Positions 7,071 through 15,309 of a stretch of DNA of 15,309 bases are shown here, piece by piece. Every line of letters starts with the position of its first letter. The stretch's first letter is position 1. A model generated the notes under the pieces. It was not told the DNA's origin. It saw only the letters and a list, made by a program, of their open reading frames with translations, and searched no databases. Made by a program: the position numbers and the translations under genes. The DNA comes from an uncultured Bacteroidota bacterium (GTDB taxonomy: Bacteria > Bacteroidota > Bacteroidia > Bacteroidales > UBA12481). The DNA is taken from positions 1 to 15,309 of the forward strand of contig CAILAQ010000465.1 in the NCBI GenBank assembly GCA_903832165.1. The letters run 5' to 3'.

Positions 7071-9809
7071 TTAGTTTCCTGTTTTCGTAATGGTAACCGG
7101 CCCCATCAAACCTGACTGCTGAACCCTGTATGTTTCATCACCCGGTTGTGAACGTTCTTTCTTCATATCGGGGTGATTCGTTCTGCAAAATTTCTTTTCG
7201 GGAGGCAGGTTCATGTCACCTGTCAACCGGTTGATCCACATATTGGTGATTTTTATTTCGAGATCGTTCTTCCCCTCTTTAACGTAGTTCTGAATATCAG
7301 TTCTGAACGGGCTTGTCCACATAGTTCCGGCGGATTTTCCATTAACAAATACTTCCGCCACATCCAAAACCTCACCTAAGTCAAGGCTGATCGGTCTGTT
7401 ATTACCGAGCCATTTTTTCGGGATATTAAAGCTGTTTGTATACGATGCGGTACCCGAAAAATATTTAATTCCTTCAACGGCATGGTCAGTCCAGGAAATA
7501 AGCTCATTGAGCCCTACAGATGCTGGTGCCCCCCATTTTTCAGGGAAGGAAAGCGTCCATGGACCCTGGATTTTTTCTAAAGGACCGGTTACCGACCGGC
7601 TGTACTCCGGCAATCGCCGACTCCCGGGATTGAATACTACAAAGCAGGATCCATAGGGTGGTAACTGCAGGGTTACACCGGTTTTACCTTTGATCTTTTC
7701 AGGACCCGATATGACATATTGTTTGGTAGTAACGGGATCCCAAAACTCAGGCTTTCCGTTCTTGATCCTGAATTCACAAGCTTCTGAAATTGGCTCACCG
7801 GTTTTGTTCCGTACAAAATATATATCAGCCTTACCGATGGTCCGATGGATAAAATCCAGTTTACCGGGATCACCGGTAAAGTCCCTCGCAATAGATAATC
7901 TGGTCAGTGCTTCATCTATGCTGATATTTTTGAATGCATCTCCGGTGAAATCCTTCGCGATCTCAGGATTCTGGATTAATACCCTGGCTCCGGCGGCTAT
8001 CAGTTTTTTCACTTTTTTCACAACATCCACCGGGATATCCTTTCTGTCGGGGATGACCAGGAGCTTATAATTCAAGCCATCGGGGAGAATGAGTTTGCCT
8101 CCCGATACTTCCATCCTGTTCATGAGAACATCTGTATTGACGATGTCAAAATCATAACCTGCGCTCAGTCCTTCGGGGCGTGGACTATCGGGAGATTTTT
8201 GAATATCGGGGAAGAAATTCGGTGCTTTGTCGCCATAATAATAAACAACATCCGCTGCAAATTTTCCTTGTCTCAGCAGGTATGAACATCGTGATAAATA
8301 ATCCATGAATGGTTTTGCCTGCTCCCACCAGGTTGTGGTGGGATTGATGTCGGAACCGGCGTGATATGATCTTCCGGGCAGGCCATGCTCCGGGCGCGTA
8401 TTGGCGAATGCATGAAAGGTAACGGCGTTCAGTCCTTCGCAAAAAGCCCGGTCGACGTGTTTTTTCAGGTCGTGGGGTGCGTCTTTCCATCTTCTCCAGG
8501 TGGTGAAAGACTCAGCGTCAACAATACCCATACCATAAATATGGGAAGCACTTGCTACCTCCTTAACCAGGAAAATGTTGTTACGGTTACGAACCCAGAA
8601 TTCGCCGCGCGGAACACTCGCATTTCCCAGTGCTTTTAAGGCATCTACGGGGCAGGAATTCCAGATTGGAGGACCCGGCCCTCCTGCTTCTGCAATGAGT
8701 TTCATGCCGTACCCTGCAAGAAAATCCCTGCCTGTGGTATAATGGCTGAAAATGAGCTGATCACTCACCGTTTTCCTGAAATCGTAAAGGAACCGATCAT
8801 TGCCATCTGGAAGTTCCCAACCGGCAAATGCAGGCAGGAAGGACAGGATATCGTAATGGTTGTGAGACTTGAAAATGCTGTCCATAGAATCTGTCCACGG
8901 TGTGGCTTCATCCAGTTCCATGCTGTCGAATTCGAAATATTTTAATCCGGAATCCTTTGAGTTATCCTTTGTAATACCTAAACGGCCAAGGATATACCCC
9001 AAATGTCTTTTTGTGGCTTCCGGGTCGAAGAAATCGATAAACAGGCCATCTGAATTGGGACTGGGAACAACCAGGTGTTGCCCGGTGTTTGAGCAGATAA
9101 ACCTGAGCAAGGTCCAGTTCCCTGCCGGCACTTCCCATTTCAATTTGTTCCCATCGAATTTCTTATTGAGAATAACAATACCGGTAAGGTCCTTTATCTT
9201 TTTATCAGGCGTGTCGGGAATGGCTAAAATGGCTATTTCCCTGAAGAAAACAGGTAAGCCGGATTTGTCTTTCGGGCATTGGTCAGGAACCACAGGAAAA
9301 GGCAGGGATCCGGAAAAGGATTGCGGGCCCGCAACCTTAAGTTCTGATGAGTAAAGTGCTTTTGCGGCCCAATCCGGAGTAACCCATGAGCCCCCGGCAT
9401 TCCATCCGCTCGACGCCACCATGCCCAATTTTATCCCCAGGCGCTTCCCCTCCGAGAGGGCGTGCTTAATCATTTCTACCGATTCTTCACCCAGAAACTG
9501 AGGACCTGAACCATAGGCTCCACCCGGATTATTAATTGCCGCAACGTCCCATATCTCCGCCCTTCCCATCCCCTTCTTCTTCATTTCCTCCAGATCATTG
9601 GAAATGGATGCTTTGGTGACATCTCCGTTCAGCCAGCACCAAAAAGCTCCTGGCCTGGATGACTCAGGGGGATTGATGAAATTATCAGACAGATTTTGGA
9701 AGCTGTCAATATTATTCCCGGGTTTTAACTTTTGATCGGTGGACATTGAGCAAGTGGCCAGAAGCAGGCTCAAAGCGATACTATTTTTCAGGTACATCCG
9801 GTTTCCCAT
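7071..9809 (-). CDS. GH106 alpha-L-rhamnosidase-like lipoprotein
   Basis: 912 residues. Residues 1-20 form a lipoprotein signal with lipobox LATC and Cys20 as the likely lipidated residue, so it should sit on a membrane. ESSRPGAFWCWLNGDVTKAS followed by DLEEMKKKGMGRAEIWDV is the opening strand and helix of GH106 barrels. KLGMVASSGWNAGGSWVTP and the long middle region continue the fold. A C-terminal galactose-binding-like domain of about 750-910 carries GPWTLSFPEKWG, YFSGTASYTNSF, VFVNGKSAGTMW and SGLMGPVTI. GH106 enzymes known so far are inverting alpha-L-rhamnosidases that use a calcium ion. I have not assigned the catalytic glutamates by position. The length agrees with the family. It starts 12 nt after the GH2 gene behind an AAAGGA sequence, an unusually good ribosome-binding site for this operon. 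An ATG four codons later is a possible alternative start. The substrate, rhamnose-containing glycan, is inferred from the family. Confidence 0.8.
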   Translation of the reverse strand: MGNRMYLKNSIALSLLLATCSMSTDQKLKPGNNIDSFQNLSDNFINPPESSRPGAFWCWLNGDVTKASISNDLEEMKKKGMGRAEIWDVAAINNPGGAYGSGPQFLGEESVEMIKHALSEGKRLGIKLGMVASSGWNAGGSWVTPDWAAKALYSSELKVAGPQSFSGSLPFPVVPDQCPKDKSGLPVFFREIAILAIPDTPDKKIKDLTGIVILNKKFDGNKLKWEVPAGNWTLLRFICSNTGQHLVVPSPNSDGLFIDFFDPEATKRHLGYILGRLGITKDNSKDSGLKYFEFDSMELDEATPWTDSMDSIFKSHNHYDILSFLPAFAGWELPDGNDRFLYDFRKTVSDQLIFSHYTTGRDFLAGYGMKLIAEAGGPGPPIWNSCPVDALKALGNASVPRGEFWVRNRNNIFLVKEVASASHIYGMGIVDAESFTTWRRWKDAPHDLKKHVDRAFCEGLNAVTFHAFANTRPEHGLPGRSYHAGSDINPTTTWWEQAKPFMDYLSRCSYLLRQGKFAADVVYYYGDKAPNFFPDIQKSPDSPRPEGLSAGYDFDIVNTDVLMNRMEVSGGKLILPDGLNYKLLVIPDRKDIPVDVVKKVKKLIAAGARVLIQNPEIAKDFTGDAFKNISIDEALTRLSIARDFTGDPGKLDFIHRTIGKADIYFVRNKTGEPISEACEFRIKNGKPEFWDPVTTKQYVISGPEKIKGKTGVTLQLPPYGSCFVVFNPGSRRLPEYSRSVTGPLEKIQGPWTLSFPEKWGAPASVGLNELISWTDHAVEGIKYFSGTASYTNSFNIPKKWLGNNRPISLDLGEVLDVAEVFVNGKSAGTMWTSPFRTDIQNYVKEGKNDLEIKITNMWINRLTGDMNLPPEKKFCRTNHPDMKKERSQPGDETYRVQQSGLMGPVTITKTGN

Positions 9810-9821
9810 TGCAAGTCCTTT

Positions 9822-12335
9822 TTACCTGGTCTGAATATTAATTGCACCTGATTCCAAATCCCCTGCCCGGCATTGAACGGATATCGTTCCTTTTCCTTTC
9901 GGACGAATAGTCAGCAATAATCTCCCCTCGTGAGCTTCGCGCCTGGTTTGTTTGTATAATTCATGACTGAACTGGTTTCCCGAATCCAATCCGATCAGTT
10001 CACCCGCACCGGTTACCTCAACAGTTATCTCGTTTTTGGCAGTTGGACAGCGGGTTCCTTTTTCATCCTGGATCTCGAGAGTCAGAAAAACCAGCCGTTC
10101 GCTTTCCGGGCCATCTGATTTCCATTCCTCTTTTACTACCAGTTTTTCAGGCTCTCCTGCCGTTTTTAGGGTGTGGGTGGCTACTGTCGCCTTTTTATTA
10201 AAGGCTTTGGCCATCAGCTCCCCTTTTTTATAATTAACAAGATAGATTGCCTGATAGGTATCGGGATTTACCGCTTTTTGCCCAAGGCTTTTGCCGTTTT
10301 GATACAATTCAACTTTTTCGGCATTGCTGTATACAAAAACCGTGTCTACCTCACCAGGATTAAAATTCCAGTGCGAGGCAACATTGTAGGCACGCCACTC
10401 AAAGTCGTCTTTCACTTTCAGATTTACGGCAATGTGTACCATTGGCTTTTCCGACCAGAATGCCTGCCAGTAGTAAGCTAAAGGCTTTTCGAAACCTGCG
10501 ATATCAATCAGTCCCCATTCCCAGCCGCGACGCGGCCAGCCCAGCGATTCCCCCAAATAGTCAATGCCAGCCCATAGAAACAGGCCGGTAACATAGGGAT
10601 TATCACGCACTGCAAGCCAGTTTTCGAGGGTCAGATAGTTTTCAGCACCAAGCAGTATCCGGTTTGGATAGCGGGCATGTTCCTCCCGATAATGTTCTTT
10701 AAAATACCGGTCGGGATAATTGTATCCTGCTATATCCATGGCATCAAAAAACCCATTGGCATTGGCCCAGGGTGACCAGTCGCAGGTGGCCGTTACCATG
10801 CGGGTATCATCCTCTTCCTTAGCCCAGCCAATAAGCTTCTTCAGTGTTTTGGGTCCATCGGGATATCGCTGGTCGGGCACCTCATTACCCACCGAATACA
10901 TAAATACCGAGGCATGATTACGATCACGCCTGACCATATCCTTTACATCGGTTTCCGCCCATTGGTTAAAAAACAGATGGTAGGTTCCGGGCTTTTTACC
11001 CGCCGGATCTTCCGACCGGCCATAGTGCCAGGTATGGTTCCATTCATCAAAAGCCTCCGCCATCATGTAGAAACCTTTTTCATCACATACTTCGATAAAA
11101 GCAGGATCCACGGGTCCATGCGTGCGGATGGCGTTGCAGCCCAACTCCTTCAGTTTTCCCAGCCGGTATCGCCAAACGTCTTTTGGTACGGCTGTTCCGA
11201 ACGAACCGGCATCTTTGTGCAGACATACCCCTTTTAAAACAACCTTCTCACCATTGACCAGCATTCCCTGGTCTTTATTAAAGCCAATCGTGCGGATTCC
11301 GACCTTTTGCTGTTCCGTATCGACCAGGCTGTCCTTAATCCACAACTGAAGTTCAAGTGTGTACAGGTAAGGGTTTTTATCAGACCAAAGCACAGGATTC
11401 CTGGCTTCAAAATCCACGGAGGATTTTTTTGAAGTGTAATCGCCAAGTTCGCAGCTATCGGTGGCTTTAGCAAAAATGCCACCATCCCTGTCTTTCAGCA
11501 GTGCAACTATCCGGGCTTTTTTCAGCACCTTTTTCCACTCTTCGGGAAATCGCTGAAAATTTACATTCATACTCTCCGCATAGTTGTTTGAAATAACCTC
11601 ACAATCCACTTTCAATCTGGCAACATTGTCCTTTATGGAAGTGGTTCTGAAAAAAGTACCAAAGGATTTAAAATGCTGCTGTCCGGTTACAATAAGATGA
11701 ACGCTGCGGTTAATTCCTGATCCGGTGTACCATCTGCAATTATCCATGATTGAATTATCCACCTTAACGGCAATCACATTGCTCTGCCCCTTATATTTCA
11801 GATAGGGAGTCAGATCGTATTCGAAAGTGCTGAAACCATAAGGACGGTTGCCCAGAAATGTGCCGTTCAGGTATACCGATGAGTTCATATAAACCCCATC
11901 AAACCTGATTTTAATCCGTTTCCCTTTCGAGCCCTCCGGCAACACAAAATGCTTGCGGTAACAACCAATGCCGATTGGCAGATAGCCCCCTGATGCACCG
12001 GTTTGGTTCTCCTCAGCAAATTGGCCTTCCACCGAAAAATCGTGTGGTACATCCAGAATACGCCAGTTCGCATCATCAAATGCTGTGACGGAAAAACCGG
12101 GTACTTCACCTAAATGAAAGCGCCAATCCGAATTAAAGTTTAACTGCCTGTCCATCAGCAGTCCATCATTCACAATAGTCCCTGTATTTTTGCCGCCTGC
12201 CTTACGGAATACATTTTCATCAACCTGTGAAAAGGCGTTAGAACAGGCGAAAATCAAAAGAGCAAATACCGTGATGATATTGTGGCGAGATAACATCTTG
12301 TTTTGTAAAACCATTTCGGGGGATTGTTTGCTCAT
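9822..12335 (-). CDS. GH2 beta-galactosidase-type enzyme
   Basis: 837 residues with an N-terminal export signal (hydrophobic 20-31, ending near AFSQ at 34-37). Domains in order: jelly-roll sugar-binding domain (about 65-215, with SDWRFHLG and NRPYGFSTFEYDLTPYL), immunoglobulin-like domain (about 225-345), TIM barrel (about 350-630), then C-terminal beta domains of the DUF4982 type and another Ig-like domain (about 630-837). The acid/base is Glu485 in SVGNEVPD (481-488), and the nucleophile is Glu565 in LLGAEN (561-566). One substrate-binding motif is unusual: IRTHGP (403-408) stands where many relatives have I-R-T-S-H-N/Y-P, one residue longer. GH2 covers beta-galactosidases, beta-mannosidases and beta-glucuronidases; the domain order and tail favour beta-galactosidase. 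It overlaps the gene before it by 4 nt (ATGA), which supports the chosen start over the internal Met8 and Met14. Likely periplasmic. Counted G+C is about 45%. Confidence 0.88.
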   Translation of the reverse strand: MSKQSPEMVLQNKMLSRHNIITVFALLIFACSNAFSQVDENVFRKAGGKNTGTIVNDGLLMDRQLNFNSDWRFHLGEVPGFSVTAFDDANWRILDVPHDFSVEGQFAEENQTGASGGYLPIGIGCYRKHFVLPEGSKGKRIKIRFDGVYMNSSVYLNGTFLGNRPYGFSTFEYDLTPYLKYKGQSNVIAVKVDNSIMDNCRWYTGSGINRSVHLIVTGQQHFKSFGTFFRTTSIKDNVARLKVDCEVISNNYAESMNVNFQRFPEEWKKVLKKARIVALLKDRDGGIFAKATDSCELGDYTSKKSSVDFEARNPVLWSDKNPYLYTLELQLWIKDSLVDTEQQKVGIRTIGFNKDQGMLVNGEKVVLKGVCLHKDAGSFGTAVPKDVWRYRLGKLKELGCNAIRTHGPVDPAFIEVCDEKGFYMMAEAFDEWNHTWHYGRSEDPAGKKPGTYHLFFNQWAETDVKDMVRRDRNHASVFMYSVGNEVPDQRYPDGPKTLKKLIGWAKEEDDTRMVTATCDWSPWANANGFFDAMDIAGYNYPDRYFKEHYREEHARYPNRILLGAENYLTLENWLAVRDNPYVTGLFLWAGIDYLGESLGWPRRGWEWGLIDIAGFEKPLAYYWQAFWSEKPMVHIAVNLKVKDDFEWRAYNVASHWNFNPGEVDTVFVYSNAEKVELYQNGKSLGQKAVNPDTYQAIYLVNYKKGELMAKAFNKKATVATHTLKTAGEPEKLVVKEEWKSDGPESERLVFLTLEIQDEKGTRCPTAKNEITVEVTGAGELIGLDSGNQFSHELYKQTRREAHEGRLLLTIRPKGKGTISVQCRAGDLESGAINIQTR

Positions 12336-15022
12336 TGCGGCGTGACCAGCAGAAAGAAGCTGGCTCCTTTCTCAGGCAACGTCAAAGTGCTGCTTTTCTG
12401 AAAACTGCCCGTCGCAACGGCTTCCTTTTTGTCGAGGTCGTATAGGCGGTAGTGCAAAGGTCCGTCCGGGAAACCCTGAAGCTTAATCGTGCTTCCTGGA
12501 ATTTGCCCGGGCAGGTAGGCGAGTAAGGTCCGGCCGTCGAGGCTCCACGAGTAGTGTGTTTGTCCGCCCGGCACAACGATTGGCCGCAGGTCCTTCAGCG
12601 AGTCGGGGAGATCGCCACCGTCCGAAGCGAAAGCGGGATTCAGACTGCTCTGCTTGTTGAGATCAATGACGTACGCGGTGCCGTCAGGTACGGGAGTGTT
12701 TCCCCATAGATAGGTGGTCTCCAGGGAAAGGGCGTTCATTCTTTCCTCGTAATTGTAAGGTTCATCGATCAATCGGGCGCAGCCGTAAAGATCCGGTTCA
12801 AGCGACCTGTCACGACCTTGTTTGACGCGGATGGCCACCGGAGCCGGTTTCCACTCCTGCGTCCAGTTCAGTCGTTGCCGCACATCCTGATGCACCTTGC
12901 GTTCGTCTTCGATGATGCATTCACCCCACGACATGCACATGGATATGCGATAGACCAGCGCCAGGTAGGTTTCCTCGCGTGTCAGCAAGCGGTAGTGGGC
13001 CAGTGCCTTGGGCGACTGCAACAGCTTGCCCTGGTCGCGGTTATGGGTATAGGAGTCGCCCTCGAAACCATGAAGCTCCGTTGGCAAAAAACCCCAGAAG
13101 TTCCCCTCCGCCTGGTAGGGGTGGGGACGCATCATTTCCGCTTTGTACTTGCCGGGGATCAGGCGGATGTTCAGCTCGGCGTAGGGCCGGTCACGGTCGT
13201 GGCAGGTGTAAGTCCGGAAACCGGCGGGTTTCGGTTTGAACGCAGTAACGGCCATGGGGTCTTCAAACACATCGAATTCGGTAATGACCAAATGGTTCTG
13301 GTCCTCGGCGCGATATACGTCATAGGTTTTGTTCACAAAGTCAAGGGTGCCCGTCCGGGTGTCCCTGTCCCGTTCACCATCGGCGGAGACAGCCAGCAAG
13401 GACGTCTCGTCGCTAAACAGCCGTGCAAAGACGGCTGCGTAGCCCAGGTAGGTCTTGACCCAGCCGGAATTCAGCGAGTAGGACCACTTCAGGATTCCCG
13501 CATCCACCTGCTGCTGGTATGGAACGCAACCATCTTCCGTCGGGTGGTGATTAGCCAGATTGAAATACATGAATACGCCGTGCTTCCTGTTGGCGCGCAG
13601 CGTACCGGCCAGTCGTTCGGCTCCATAGGGGGCAACATGGTCGAGATACTCCGTCCTTTCCCAATGGTGCCACCAGCTGCTCAAATGCATCAGGTTGAAA
13701 CCGCAGGAGGCCAGATACGCCGCCTGCTTTTCCTGGTCTTTCTCATTAAGCCCTTCCCACCACCGGTCGGCAATATCCAACTTGCCGCCTTTGGCTGCGG
13801 CGACAACTTCGCTCCATTCCTTTTCACCGCACACCAGTGACTCGTTGGGTGTATCGGGATGCCGGTAAATCAGCTTACCGGTCTCCGAACCCGCCATCGG
13901 AGGCATGGGTTTTCCGTCGTAAGTAAGTAAACTCCTCGCGGTATCGAAACCAATGAATTTTCCGTCGGTGACGGAAACATCCAGCATCGCAACCCGTTTC
14001 TTTTCGCCCCCGGGCCATTCGGCTTCAAGGGCGGCCCGATGATCGCCCACGGGCAGGTCGTGTACGCGCGTCCGCCAGATCCCGCCGGTTTCCTTCATCG
14101 CATAGGTTTTCCCGTTCACTCTGGCCTTGACCGTAACCGTCCCTTCGCCAAGTTTCCGGGCTTTTTCATCGACGACAATGCATGCCAGTGGAACGCCTTC
14201 CTGACGCTGCCTTTGATCGGTCCGGATCACAGGCAGGGAGGAAATGACAGCCCCCTCCCCGGCCATGTGCAGCCTGAAAGTCACCGTCTTGGGTTTGTCC
14301 GGCGGTCCGACAACGGATAACAGGAAATAGACATGGGCGAAATTGCCCTGGTAGCCCAGCTTCCGATAGATCCCCCGCAGGTCCACCTCCAGGTTGCCGG
14401 CGCCGGTCTTCCAGTCGCAGATGCAGGAAGGTTTGCCTTCGCGTCCCTTAAGCACAACCATGAGCCGCCAAGGCGCAGACGCATTGGTGACTTCCAGAAT
14501 CGCCTTCGGATGTTGTTCCAGGTTGAACTGGAACGGCGACGTGCAGGCGTGTCCGATCGAGAGCTTCATGATTTCCGGATCAACCGTACCGGTAAAGAAA
14601 GGCAGCTCAACCCCCTCATCGGCAAGTGCCGCAGAGAAAGTGGTTGAGTTGTCAGCATTCTCGGTGATCGTTCCGCCACGCCAGATGGAGGCCTGTTGCT
14701 TTCCACTGAGCCACAACGATTCGCCACCGCTATAGCAGATCGGAGGACCGTCAACGCCGTCCTTCTGCTCCAGCCAAACCATGGCACGGTTGAAGACCCA
14801 GGGATCCCTGATGCCGGGAAAAGAATAATATTTATCGGATCCGGGATAACATAAATACGGCGCATAGTCTGAATAGGGTGCAGCGTTTGTCGGAATGCCC
14901 GGCAAACGTTTGGGCGTGTCATCCACGGCCACAGCGGCGGTCAGCACCAGTGAAAATGACAGCATGCCAACTGCCAGGAGGAGAGTTCTGCTCAACCTTC
15001 TTCTATTCAAAATTGGTGTCAT
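12332..15022 (-). CDS. Secreted TIM-barrel-like enzyme of unrecognised family
   Basis: 896 residues. A basic start (MTPILNRRRLSRT) and a hydrophobic run at 14-32 form a signal peptide. An N-terminal beta-rich region (about 40-270) is followed by an Ig-like segment (about 275-355). A barrel-like core (about 360-700) opens with FIGFDTARSLLTYDGKPMPP, then AAYLASCGFNLMHLSSWWHH and GVFMYFNLANHHP. A C-terminal beta domain (about 725-896) ends with TLTLPEKGASFFLLVTP, as in many glycosidases. The opening resembles clan GH-A barrels (GH2/GH5-like). Candidate acidic catalytic residues are Glu550 (SADGE), Glu582 (VITEFD), Glu649 (PTELHG) and Glu701 (SWGE); none sits in a family motif I know. I cannot assign a family or substrate. 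It starts 16 nt after the DUF1080 gene and overlaps GH2 by ATGA, so it belongs to the same pathway. G+C is about 58-60% in counted lines, well above GH2. Calling it a glycosidase is inference from fold and context. Confidence 0.7.
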   Translation of the reverse strand: MTPILNRRRLSRTLLLAVGMLSFSLVLTAAVAVDDTPKRLPGIPTNAAPYSDYAPYLCYPGSDKYYSFPGIRDPWVFNRAMVWLEQKDGVDGPPICYSGGESLWLSGKQQASIWRGGTITENADNSTTFSAALADEGVELPFFTGTVDPEIMKLSIGHACTSPFQFNLEQHPKAILEVTNASAPWRLMVVLKGREGKPSCICDWKTGAGNLEVDLRGIYRKLGYQGNFAHVYFLLSVVGPPDKPKTVTFRLHMAGEGAVISSLPVIRTDQRQRQEGVPLACIVVDEKARKLGEGTVTVKARVNGKTYAMKETGGIWRTRVHDLPVGDHRAALEAEWPGGEKKRVAMLDVSVTDGKFIGFDTARSLLTYDGKPMPPMAGSETGKLIYRHPDTPNESLVCGEKEWSEVVAAAKGGKLDIADRWWEGLNEKDQEKQAAYLASCGFNLMHLSSWWHHWERTEYLDHVAPYGAERLAGTLRANRKHGVFMYFNLANHHPTEDGCVPYQQQVDAGILKWSYSLNSGWVKTYLGYAAVFARLFSDETSLLAVSADGERDRDTRTGTLDFVNKTYDVYRAEDQNHLVITEFDVFEDPMAVTAFKPKPAGFRTYTCHDRDRPYAELNIRLIPGKYKAEMMRPHPYQAEGNFWGFLPTELHGFEGDSYTHNRDQGKLLQSPKALAHYRLLTREETYLALVYRISMCMSWGECIIEDERKVHQDVRQRLNWTQEWKPAPVAIRVKQGRDRSLEPDLYGCARLIDEPYNYEERMNALSLETTYLWGNTPVPDGTAYVIDLNKQSSLNPAFASDGGDLPDSLKDLRPIVVPGGQTHYSWSLDGRTLLAYLPGQIPGSTIKLQGFPDGPLHYRLYDLDKKEAVATGSFQKSSTLTLPEKGASFFLLVTPQ

Positions 15023-15038
15023 GATTGTCCAATATTTA

Positions 15039-15309
15039 TCAGAGTTTCCTTATCCAGATATTCCTGTAGCTGACTTTGCTATTATGATCCTGCAGCATTA
15101 AGGGCAGCTCAGGTTCTGAAAGACTCAATTCCTTGTTACTTGAAGTCGAAGGCTCTTTTATTTCAACGTGGTTTTGCACCAATACTCCGTTATGGAACAC
15201 CGTGAAATAACCCGGTTCATTCAGTTCCTTATTTTCATTGAATTTTGGAGCCATGAATATGATATCATAAACCTGCCACTGATCAGGCTCAAGCGAAGCA
15301 TTGACGAGG
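15039..15309 (-). CDS. DUF1080 / 3-keto-disaccharide hydrolase-like, C-terminal part
   Basis: The last 89 codons of a gene cut by the right edge are present, ending at TGA 15041-15039. They include EPDQWQVYDIIFMAPKF, then EPGYFTVFHNGVLVQNHVEI and the hallmark ending LPLMLQDHNSKVSYRNIWIR. This is the C-terminal half of the concanavalin-like DUF1080 fold (Pfam PF06439), named 3-keto-disaccharide hydrolase after characterised relatives. Such proteins are secreted and are common in sugar-degrading clusters of Bacteroidota and Planctomycetes; some act on 3-keto-glycosides, many have no known activity. The frame is open to the edge, so the Met seen near 15254 is internal, not the start. It is the first gene of the operon in view, 16 nt ahead of the 896-residue gene. 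The N-terminus, any signal peptide and the operon promoter lie outside the window. Confidence 0.88.
   Translation of the reverse strand, partial: LVNASLEPDQWQVYDIIFMAPKFNENKELNEPGYFTVFHNGVLVQNHVEIKEPSTSSNKELSLSEPELPLMLQDHNSKVSYRNIWIRKL

Larger units (their letters stand above)
1441..15309 (-). other. Glycan-degradation operon (PUL-like, incomplete)
   Basis: Seven genes and a terminal remnant share one strand, with gaps of 16, -4, 12, 8, 15, 0 and 6 nt. No internal space is large enough for a separate promoter and leader. All products carry export signals where the N-terminus is visible. The activities implied are rhamnosidase (GH106), beta-galactosidase type (GH2), clan GH-D glycosidase, sulfate ester removal, a DUF1080 protein, a propeller and an unassigned barrel protein. 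SusC/SusD transporters and regulators are not seen and may lie beyond the right edge. The unit is inferred from spacing; no promoter was identified. Confidence 0.75.

Noticed and set aside
12818..13840. A 340-codon open frame on the plus strand
   Set aside because: It lies wholly antisense to the 896-residue gene, has no recognisable domain, and long antisense frames are expected in G+C-rich coding DNA. The minus-strand gene has a signal peptide and operon spacing.
1..15309. CRISPR array, tRNA, rRNA, insertion sequence ends or an integrase
   Set aside because: No regularly spaced repeats, cloverleaf or rRNA-like stretches, terminal inverted repeats with a transposase, or integrase motifs could be found by reading both strands.

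Overview
The window looks like accessory DNA from a member of the Bacteroidota. Seven genes that can be read clearly run leftwards on the minus strand and are packed almost end to end. Their starts mostly lack a Shine-Dalgarno sequence and sit in A/T-rich leaders. Their products are exported carbohydrate-active enzymes and an S1-type sulfatase. No SusC/SusD pair, rRNA, tRNA, CRISPR array, integrase or transposase is visible, so the species cannot be fixed from this piece.

Right and centre (about 15309 down to 1441): one apparent operon. In transcription order it encodes the C-terminal end of a DUF1080 (3-keto-disaccharide hydrolase-like) protein cut by the window edge, an 896-residue secreted protein with a TIM-barrel-like core that I cannot place in a known family, a GH2 beta-galactosidase-type enzyme, a GH106 alpha-L-rhamnosidase-type lipoprotein, a serine-type S1 sulfatase, a clan GH-D (GH36/GH27-like) enzyme, and a secreted PQQ-like beta-propeller protein. 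The last member is a broken remnant that keeps a signal peptide and the C-terminal end of a large glycosidase. Intergenic gaps are 16, -4, 12, 8, 15, 0 and 6 nt. Taken together, the set suggests extracytoplasmic breakdown of a sulfated heteroglycan containing rhamnose and galactose; the exact substrate is inference.

Left end (1 to 1360): a separate, A/T-rich minus-strand module of phage or mobile-element type. It has a short truncated T5orf172 (GIY-YIG-like) fragment, an intact KilA-N domain protein that contains a perfect 26-bp palindrome inside its coding sequence, and a downstream gene coupled by an ATGA overlap but broken by a stop and a frameshift.

Base composition is uneven. Hand-counted 60-base lines are about 33% G+C in the KilA-N gene, about 45% in the GH2 gene, and about 58-67% in the 896-residue gene and the GH-D gene. 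The operon may therefore be assembled from pieces of different origin. The most interesting items are the unrecognised 896-residue enzyme, the compositional mosaic, the decaying glycosidase at the operon end, and the T5orf172/KilA-N module with its palindrome.
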